From the NCBI RefSeq assembly GCF_031583595.1, contig NZ_CP134145.1, forward strand, positions 620,001 to 684,000: a stretch of 64,000 nt of DNA, written 5' to 3'. Below the pieces are notes generated by a model. That model had not been told where the DNA came from and did no database searches. It saw nothing but the letters and a program-made list of their open reading frames with translations. Positions 9,291-16,800 of the stretch are shown here, in pieces; the stretch's first letter is position 1, and the number at the start of each line of letters is the position of its first letter. Origin of the DNA: Thalassotalea psychrophila. Its GTDB lineage: Bacteria > Pseudomonadota > Gammaproteobacteria > Enterobacterales > Alteromonadaceae. Both the position numbers and the translations under genes were made by a program.

Positions 9291-9734
9291 AACAATAAAG
9301 GTTTTACACTAATCGAATTAGTAATCGTAATTGTAATTTTAGGTATTCTAGCCGCAACTGCTGCACCTAAGTTTTTAGACTTGACAGGTGATGCGCGTAC
9401 ATCTGTTATGAAAGGTGTCCAAGGTTCAGTAAACTCTGCTGCAGATATTGTTCATGCTAAAGCTCTCATTACTGGTCAAACTGCCGATAACGACTCTACA
9501 ACATATCTTGAAGGTACATCTATTTCTATTGATAATGGCTGGCCGACAGCAGATGCCGCAGGTATCGGCTCTGCCATCGACTTAAGTACTGACAGTGGAG
9601 TATCTCAATCTGCAGCTGGTTCTACTTGGGTTTTCACACATGAAGATGCTACTGAAACTTGTGAAGTAATCTATGGTGAACCACAGAATGTTCAAGATCG
9701 ACCTGTTGTGACCTCTGATTTAGATAATTGTTAA
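9285..9734 (+). CDS. mshA: MSHA major pilin MshA
   Basis: A 149-residue type IVa prepilin with a very short leader (MNNNKG) followed by FTLIELVIVIVILGILAATA, with the +5 Glu. The size, the strong ribosome site and the terminator directly after the gene fit the major structural subunit. The mature protein has only two cysteines. The second is the very last residue, so the disulfide loop would close at the C-terminus. It probably polymerises on the MshE/MshG machine into the mannose-sensitive haemagglutinin pilus used for surface attachment. Confidence 0.93.
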   Translation: MNNNKGFTLIELVIVIVILGILAATAAPKFLDLTGDARTSVMKGVQGSVNSAADIVHAKALITGQTADNDSTTYLEGTSISIDNGWPTADAAGIGSAIDLSTDSGVSQSAAGSTWVFTHEDATETCEVIYGEPQNVQDRPVVTSDLDNC

Positions 9735-9757
9735 TTTAACAACTCAGAATATGAATC

Positions 9758-9783
9758 AAAAGCCTACTTCTGTAGGCTTTTTT
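9758..9783. terminator. Bidirectional intrinsic terminator between mshA and the PglL-like gene
   Basis: Stem AAAAGCCTAC (9758-9767), loop TTCT, then GTAGGCTTTT (9772-9781) running into more T. On the other strand the same hairpin is followed by a T run, so it can end transcripts of both convergent genes. The stop codon of the minus-strand gene (9764-9766) lies inside the stem. Confidence 0.9.
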
Positions 9784-11497
9784 GATCTTGTTCAGTTGCA
9801 ACTTCAACTTTTTTAACTGCATCCAAGCCCCAAACCTTTCTTTCAGGATATATTTTCTCAGCATCTAATATTAATGATATTGATATTTTCTCATCAATAG
9901 GCTCTCCAATATTATGTAACGTTTGAATTGCAGTGATCATATTTTGAAAAACCTTCTCCCTTGGTGTTAGTTCTACAGACCTTCTGCCCCATTCGATATA
10001 ATCAACTAGTGCTTTAGCATCTTGATTAGCAAAACCAACCTCTAATCTATGATTATAAGTCACTCGCTCAGTTAGTGCTTTCCAAGGCAGCGGATTTATT
10101 ATCCTTTTAATGAAAGCTTCATCATGGGGATCAGACTTAGCGTACTCTTTTAATAAATAACCAGTATGAAATGTGGTCAGCATAAATGGGATGATGATCA
10201 CTAAGTTTATAATCGCAATAAATTTAACCAAAAATGTCTGCGGTAATGGCTTTATTGAAAATGACGTTAAGCCTTGTTGGGTAAAATTAATTATCAACAG
10301 AAACACCACCCAGTGTGGAACTGAGTGATAAAATGGGTACTCGGTTTGAGTATGCAGCAATATTGGTGTGAGCAATGCAATATAAGCAAATGCTTTTCTC
10401 GCATTGGTATTGGCAAACAAATAAAAGTACCCCAAGGCGAAAACCAATAATCCTAATATCGGTAAAATTCCACCTTCGACCCCCCATAGTAATATTTCAT
10501 TGTGGGGATGATCTAAATTATCTAATGGCATTTTTAAATCAGGGTTTATTTGCATAATTGCTAAGTGAAACTCTCTATAGTTTCTTTCAAAATCACCATA
10601 CCCAAACCCAGTTAAAGGCCGGTCATAAATCATGTGAGTAGATACGCGATACATGTCAGATCGCGCGCCAGCATCTTTATAAACCTCGCTACCTCTGTTA
10701 GGCGTTTCAATGAACGCTGTTGATAGAAATGCTGAACTAATGCCACTGATAATAATTAATAGTGCGAGGAATGTTTTTTTCATATTTTGTTTTAATACAA
10801 ATGGCAGCATTAAAGCCAACGCGATTATTGCTCCTAAAAATCCAACTCGAGACTGTAAAAGCACAAGTAATAAAGCTGCTGAAAACAAGGTGAAAAATAA
10901 TAGTGGTTTGTGCCATTTTTTATGTTCGTTGTCTTCAACCGTTGTAAATAAATATAATGCTAAAAGTAATCCTGTAGCCAAAAAGCTCGCTATAACATTA
11001 GGTTGTAAGAATAAGCCTATAGGCCTAGTCGAACCCGGAGTATAACCAGGCCAAAAGTCGGGCTCACTAACAAAATAGAACTGAAATAAACTAACAGTTG
11101 CTGATATTGAGATACCAATTAGTATCAAATAGAGAATGTCATTATTTTGGCTTTTATTTAATTGAAATTGGTTTATGGAAAACAAAAATATCAATCCAGT
11201 GAGCAGACCGAGTAAGCGTGGTATTGCATAATCAGTAAAATCACCACCGTACCACATAGGGACAAGCAATAGCGTAAAGCCAATAGCCAGAAACAGATGC
11301 AATTTATGAAAATATAATGTTTTAGTTACAGTGATTTGCCAAAGCCCAACGGCAATTATAATAGATACAACTATCCAGCTCATAACATTAAAAGGTAAAT
11401 ATAAGCCAGAGCCACCCGGAGTGATTAAGGTGAAATGCATGGCAAAAATAAAAAATAGCAGTAATACGAATCGAAATTTAGGGTAAAGACTTAACAT
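9764..11497 (-). CDS. PglL/TfpO-like O-oligosaccharyltransferase (O-antigen ligase family)
   Basis: A 577-residue multi-spanning membrane protein with about eleven hydrophobic segments and a C-terminal soluble part. Features of the Wzy_C/PglL superfamily are visible: GLFLQPN (about 161-167), the periplasmic loop motif HPHNEILLWGVEGG (about 330-343, with the His typical of the ligase loop) and TEYPFYHSVPHW (about 385-396). PglL/TfpO enzymes transfer lipid-linked glycans onto pilins; relatives ligate O-antigen or polymerise polysaccharide. Its place between mshA and mshC, on the opposite strand, suggests that MSHA pilins are its substrate. That is inference; WaaL or Wzy activity is not excluded by sequence alone. 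Confidence 0.75.
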   Translation of the reverse strand: MLSLYPKFRFVLLLFFIFAMHFTLITPGGSGLYLPFNVMSWIVVSIIIAVGLWQITVTKTLYFHKLHLFLAIGFTLLLVPMWYGGDFTDYAIPRLLGLLTGLIFLFSINQFQLNKSQNNDILYLILIGISISATVSLFQFYFVSEPDFWPGYTPGSTRPIGLFLQPNVIASFLATGLLLALYLFTTVEDNEHKKWHKPLLFFTLFSAALLLVLLQSRVGFLGAIIALALMLPFVLKQNMKKTFLALLIIISGISSAFLSTAFIETPNRGSEVYKDAGARSDMYRVSTHMIYDRPLTGFGYGDFERNYREFHLAIMQINPDLKMPLDNLDHPHNEILLWGVEGGILPILGLLVFALGYFYLFANTNARKAFAYIALLTPILLHTQTEYPFYHSVPHWVVFLLIINFTQQGLTSFSIKPLPQTFLVKFIAIINLVIIIPFMLTTFHTGYLLKEYAKSDPHDEAFIKRIINPLPWKALTERVTYNHRLEVGFANQDAKALVDYIEWGRRSVELTPREKVFQNMITAIQTLHNIGEPIDEKISISLILDAEKIYPERKVWGLDAVKKVEVATEQDQKSLQK

Positions 11498-11650
11498 TTT
11501 AAATTATTTTTATTACGAATAAGCTCAGTATAGACAATAAAAAAAGTTTATTCTTTGTTATGCTATATTATTAATAACACTATATTTTTTTATAAAACTT
11601 TAAACTTACTCTAGATAGTGATTGTTGTCGTAAACAGTTAAGGTTAATCA

Positions 11651-12118
11651 TTGAAAACAAGTAAATCCTTTGGTAGTGGTTTTACCCTAATTGAATTGGT
11701 TGTAGTCATACTGATTATCAGTATTTTGGCTATCACTGTTGTACCTAAAATGATTGGCAGTAGTGGTTTTGATTCGTTTGTTTATCGCGACCAGATGATT
11801 TCAAGTTTACGGTTAATACAGCAACAAAGCATGCAACAAACCGATAGTAACTCATGCCATCAAATTGTAATTATGAATGATGGTTATGGCGCGTCATCAA
11901 ACTGCTCTACGAATACATTAATTCCCAATTGGCAAGATAAAAACACTGGTTTTGCGATCCCTATTGACTCATCGGTGAGGTTATCTGGGCCAAGTACATT
12001 AACATTTGATTCTTGGGGGAAAGTTGCTGAGTGTAGTACTGGCTGTACTATAGTACTAACCAGTGATGATAGCGCTTTATTATGTATTGAAAGCCAGGGA
12101 TATATTCATGGTTGTTAA
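11651..12118 (+). CDS. mshC: MSHA minor pilin MshC
   Basis: A 155-residue type IV prepilin. The leader MKTSKSFGSG is followed by FTLIELVVVILIISILAI. The start must be TTG 11651: an in-frame TAA lies six bases upstream and the next ATG would remove the prepilin leader. AAGG at 11640-11643 is the likely ribosome site. Several cysteines in the C-terminal half may form disulfides. It is probably a minor pilin of the tip or initiation complex. Because mshA is followed by a terminator and an opposite-strand gene, mshC must be expressed from its own promoter in the 153-base divergent gap. Confidence 0.88.
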   Translation: MKTSKSFGSGFTLIELVVVILIISILAITVVPKMIGSSGFDSFVYRDQMISSLRLIQQQSMQQTDSNSCHQIVIMNDGYGASSNCSTNTLIPNWQDKNTGFAIPIDSSVRLSGPSTLTFDSWGKVAECSTGCTIVLTSDDSALLCIESQGYIHGC

Positions 12119-12671
12119 TTTTAAATCATATAAATTTCAGCAGGGCTTCACTCTAATTGAACTTGTGCTTGGTATGACAGTGATAGTGGTCGTCATTGGT
12201 TTTATGATGGCAGCCATGCTACCCAAAGAAAAAGAAAGTGCCGATCAAATTCATCTGATCAGAGCCGCAGAACTTGGGCAGTCATTAATGAATGAAATTA
12301 CCTCGAAAGCATTTGATCAAAATTCAGATCTCAGCGGCGGGTTATTACGTTGTAACGAAACTGGTTTTCAAGCTTGCACAACCTCTGCAAACTTAGGCAG
12401 TGAAGGTGAAACCAGAACTTTTTATAATGATGTTGATGACTTTAATGGTCTATCTAGTATTGAAGATGCTCTTGGCTCTGATATATCTGAACTTTATAAT
12501 AATTTTAGCATTTTTGTCAGTGTAAACTATGACAATAATTATGACGGCATAACTGATATTTATGACGGGACTATTGATAATTCTCAACTCACAAAACGAA
12601 TAACAATTACCGTAACAACACCTTTAGGTACACCAATTACCTTTGCCGTTTTTAAGGCTAACTTTGAATGA
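12108..12671 (+). CDS. mshD: MSHA minor pilin MshD
   Basis: A 187-residue prepilin with the cleavage context KFQQG/FTLIELVLGMTVIVVVIGF. ATG 12108, preceded by AGGGA at 12096-12100, is preferred to a longer in-frame reading from 12063, which would put extra residues ahead of a normal leader. It overlaps the end of mshC by 11 bases and the start of mshO by four. Like the other minor pilins of the locus it probably joins a tip complex; no specific role can be read from the sequence. Confidence 0.87.
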   Translation: MVVNFKSYKFQQGFTLIELVLGMTVIVVVIGFMMAAMLPKEKESADQIHLIRAAELGQSLMNEITSKAFDQNSDLSGGLLRCNETGFQACTTSANLGSEGETRTFYNDVDDFNGLSSIEDALGSDISELYNNFSIFVSVNYDNNYDGITDIYDGTIDNSQLTKRITITVTTPLGTPITFAVFKANFE

Positions 12672-13468
12672 ATAAGCCCATGTCTAAAAATAGAAATCTA
12701 GGTTTTACTCTTATCGAGTTGGTCTTGGTTATTGCCATTCTAAGCATCATATCTGTTGGCTTTATTGGTTTTATCAACATTGGCTCAAATGTATATCAAA
12801 ACGTATCTAATCGTGATGCGCTTATATCGGATGCTCGTTTTTCTGTCGAAAGACTGAACCGAGAGTTACGTAATGCCTTGCCAAATTCAATTAGAATTAT
12901 TGATGACGGAAGCACTCAATGCCTTGAGTTTGTGCCAATAATGGCAAGTAGTATTTATTTGAATATTCCGGTATTTCCAGATACAGCACGAGATACTTTA
13001 GATATTATTAAGGCAAGCGTAGATTACCAAACCAATACAAGTGACAGGGTGGTTGTATATCCGATTGATGCCAATGATGCATATGATCCTGCAACCAGTA
13101 ACAAATCTGTAGATCTACAGAGTGTTGATAAAAGCGCCGGTAATCGTTGGGTGATTACGGTTGAAAGTGATATTAGCTTTGCCGCCGACTCCCCCAATGA
13201 GCGACTGTTTATTGTGTCAGAGCCTGTTAGCTATTGTGCAACTGGAAATAGTTTACATCGCCATGACAATTATGGTTTTAATGTTAACCAGGCGATTTTA
13301 GTCGGTGGTGTTTTAATGGCAGAAAATATTAATGTGAGTGATGGATTCCCATTTACGTTTGATCCTAAACTGCAAAGTGATGCGATTGTACAAGTTGATT
13401 TAAGATTCACTCGCAATAACGAAACGGTGTTCTTCAGTAATGGGGTACATATAACGAATGTGCCATAA
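12668..13468 (+). CDS. mshO: MSHA minor pilin MshO
   Basis: A 266-residue prepilin-like protein (PilW/GspJ size class) with the leader MNKPMSKNRNLG and then FTLIELVLVIAILSIISV. The start overlaps the mshD stop as ATGA. The rest is a single extracytoplasmic domain without a recognisable enzymatic motif. It is expected to take part in the minor-pilin complex that primes MSHA assembly. The end overlaps mshP by 11 bases. Confidence 0.87.
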   Translation: MNKPMSKNRNLGFTLIELVLVIAILSIISVGFIGFINIGSNVYQNVSNRDALISDARFSVERLNRELRNALPNSIRIIDDGSTQCLEFVPIMASSIYLNIPVFPDTARDTLDIIKASVDYQTNTSDRVVVYPIDANDAYDPATSNKSVDLQSVDKSAGNRWVITVESDISFAADSPNERLFIVSEPVSYCATGNSLHRHDNYGFNVNQAILVGGVLMAENINVSDGFPFTFDPKLQSDAIVQVDLRFTRNNETVFFSNGVHITNVP

Positions 13469-13880
13469 AAAATCATTACGAAGTAAACAACGAGGTGCTA
13501 GTTTGATTATGGCGGTGTTTATGATCGTGATATTTAGCTTATTTGCAGCGGTATTAGTTAGAATGATAGGAAGTTCCAGCGAGAATATTTCCTATGAAGT
13601 TATAGGGACTCGCGCTTACGCTGCTGCCGATACTGGTAATCAGTGGGCTTTGCAGCAACTTTTTCAATTAAATACCTCAACCTCTAGTTGTGTTGATGTA
13701 ACCACACCACCAGATATTTCCGCGGTTAATGGCTTAATTGGTTGTCGAGTTGCCAATCTACAATGCGATTCATTTGTTGAGTCAGGTGTAACTTACTTTA
13801 CTTTAACTTCTACAGGCGTTTGTGATTCAGGCGATGTTTCAACAAGTCGTACCTTACAAGTTGATGCAAGGACTTTGTAA
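13458..13880 (+). CDS. mshP: MSHA minor pilin-like protein MshP
   Basis: A 140-residue protein with a degenerate prepilin N-terminus: RSKQRGASLIMAVFMIVIF, in which the GFTLIE motif is replaced by GASLIM and the +5 Glu is missing. This is the usual form of PilX/GspK-like MshP proteins. Four cysteines lie in the C-terminal half. It overlaps mshO by 11 bases and directly abuts mshQ, fitting the mshD-O-P-Q order known from other MSHA loci. Confidence 0.87.
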   Translation: MCHKKSLRSKQRGASLIMAVFMIVIFSLFAAVLVRMIGSSSENISYEVIGTRAYAAADTGNQWALQQLFQLNTSTSSCVDVTTPPDISAVNGLIGCRVANLQCDSFVESGVTYFTLTSTGVCDSGDVSTSRTLQVDARTL

Positions 13881-16800
13881 ATGATGACTTGGTTTAACAA
13901 TATCAGCAGGACATGTTTATTAAATTGCTTGCTGTTGCTTTATGTTTTGCTTACTCCATTTTCTTTTGCAGGTGAGCAACCTGACGAACCAATAAGTTGT
14001 GAAGCAATATTTCCTGGTCCAAACCCCTTCGGCGGCGATGGCACTATAGAAACACCCAACAGTTGTAATGGCGGTAACTGTAACTTTAATGATTACGAAC
14101 CAGTTCCAGACCTTGAGGCTCCGGAAAATCCAGACTTTAGTGGTAATGTTTTTAATTTAGACACGGTTACAGATCATGTTTATGTGTATCAAACTTGGGA
14201 CGAAATAGAGAACTATGACTTGTCATTTAGCGGGGAAGGTACAGCAGTAATTTATCTTACCGGCGACGTGTCAGTAATAAATAAAAATTCTCGGATAAAT
14301 GTTAATGGTGACCCTGCCAACTTACTAATAGTGATGTTAGGCAATGAACTTAAGATAGAAGTTGATAGTAAAGTTACTGCTTTTATCTATTCGGAGGGTT
14401 TAGTTACTGTTGAAGAAAGGGCAGAATTTAATGGTGCTATTTCTGGGCCAGGTGAAATCGTCATTAAAAAAGGCAGTACATACAATTATGACCTTGATGA
14501 TCTAGAAGACTTTGACCCTCATGGTTTTTGTGAAGGTGAACCAAGCGATGGAGATATCCTCCACCATTTTGAAATTATTCATGATGGTTTGGGGTCAAAT
14601 TGTGCAGCAGAATTAGTCACAGTTAAAGCCTGTGCAGATCTTGCTTGTGAGCAGACGTATCAACAGCAGGTAAATGTTGATTTACAAGTTAATGGTATTA
14701 ATAAATCGTCGTTGTCATTCTCTGGCGGCACTATTCTAACTAAGTTCAGTTTTGGTGATGTTGGTGTAGCATCGTTGGCAGTAAATAATTCTTCGGTAAT
14801 TCCAGAGCAAGATACTGTTTGTAGCAACGGTTCATGTGATATTAGTTTTACTGATTCAGACTGTTTAAGTTGTGAGCAAGGTTGGGAAGATGGAGCGACA
14901 AGTTTTGGCTCAGATAATAAGGCAATTGAGTTTAAGAAAAATACCCAAATCATCAATAATCCAGACAATATTCTAGCGTCTACTACCGTATGGACCAACC
15001 CTGGTTCTGACCAATTAAGTTGTGAAGACTCACATTGTACAGCTTCAGGTAGCCCGGTATTTTATCCTGAATTGGGTGATTTTTTACTGAGCGAAGGTGA
15101 ACAAAATCATAACATAAATGCCAACACCACATTAGGCGATGATGGTATAAATCATTTCAATGATATTACGGTCAGAGATGGCATAAACCTCACCTTTAGC
15201 AATACTTACTCAGAATACCGTATTAAAAAACTTAAATTAGAAGAAAGTGTAACGTTAGAATTGTCACCAGGGGATTATTGGATAGAATCTTTAGATACCA
15301 AAGATGGAGATTATTTAACCATTAATACGGTTGGCGAAGGGGCTGTTAGATTATTTTTAACCGGCCACATTGATTTTAGAAAGTTTAATAAAATAAATAT
15401 CCAAGGTAAGCCCGAAGATTTTTGGTTGGTTTCATATAATAAATTACATATTAAAGAAGATGCAGAAATAAACGCAGTAATCTTTGCCGAAGAAGACTTT
15501 CATATTAAAGCTCGGGCTCGCTTAACCGGTTCTATCAGTGCCCAAAAGGTGCTGATAGAAGAAGAGTCAACGGTAATTTATGGCTGTGATTATGTACCTC
15601 CGGTTGAACTCCCTCTCGATATATGTACCGATTATATGGTGGACGGTATCACCACACATGCCGCTGATGGTGAAATTACGTTCTCTAACTTTTCCAGAGT
15701 AATCGAAAATCCAGACTCAGTTTTGGCAAGTTTTATTGTTAATAACCCTGATGTTATTGGCACCAACACCTGTGACACAGAACCTTGTACGGCTAGTGGT
15801 ATTCCGACCGGTCTGTTTGATTTAGGCAGCTTCGAAAGCACAACAAGTACCGAAACCATTCAAATTAACGGTACTGGTCAAATTGGTGATGCGGGTATCA
15901 ACGAATTTGCTAGTGTACTGATCAAAAGTGACGCTAACGCTACCTTTACCAGTAATTTTAATAGTTACAAAATTAACGAGTTGATTGTTGAGGATGGTGC
16001 CACTGTTACTCTTAGTTCCGGGGATTATTGGGTTGAAACGTTAACGTTGGGTAATGACATTACATTTGAAGTAAATGGTACCGTTAAACTCTTTATTAAT
16101 AATGACGTACTATTTCCTTATGGGCTGGCAATGAATAATTTAGGCATTGCTGAAGAGTTGCTTATCTACGCCTATAGTTATATCAATATTGAAGAGCCAC
16201 CAATATTTAGTCCTGAAAAAAATGTTGAAATAGATGCGCTCATATTTGCTCATGGCGATGTTCTACTTGGCCGATTTAGTGAAATTACCGGGGCAGTATC
16301 CGGACAAAATGTTATTGCTGCTATCGGTTCACTTGTTACCTATCAATGTGAAATAGGCATTGATCCACCGATTGACCCACCAGATCTACAATGTGCTGCA
16401 CCATTTGTTGATGGCGCCACCAGTTTTAGTGATAAAAATGAAGATAATAAACCCAACATCAAGTTTGGTAACAACGCCGTTATTATTAATAACCCGGATA
16501 CTATATTAGAAAGTACTACGGTTAACTCTAGTGATAATGATCAATCCTGTGAAGACCCAAATTTTGATCCTAACCTTACTGCACAATGTACTGCTAGTGG
16601 CAATGCTATTACTGCCTTAGATTTGGAAGAATTTTTAATTTCAGACTCATCTGAAGATATAGATAAAGACGACTATAGCAATAAGTATTTGCTGATTGGG
16701 CCTGAGCAAACTGAATTTGATAAAGTTGATGTAGATTCTGGTGACACATTAGAATTTGCAATATCCGACAAAGAATATCGCATTGCCGAATTAGATGTTG

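Noticed and set aside
13458..13880. mshP as a broken pilin because the GFTLIE motif and +5 Glu are missing
   Set aside because: This degenerate N-terminus is normal in MshP/PilX/GspK-type proteins, and the frame is complete.
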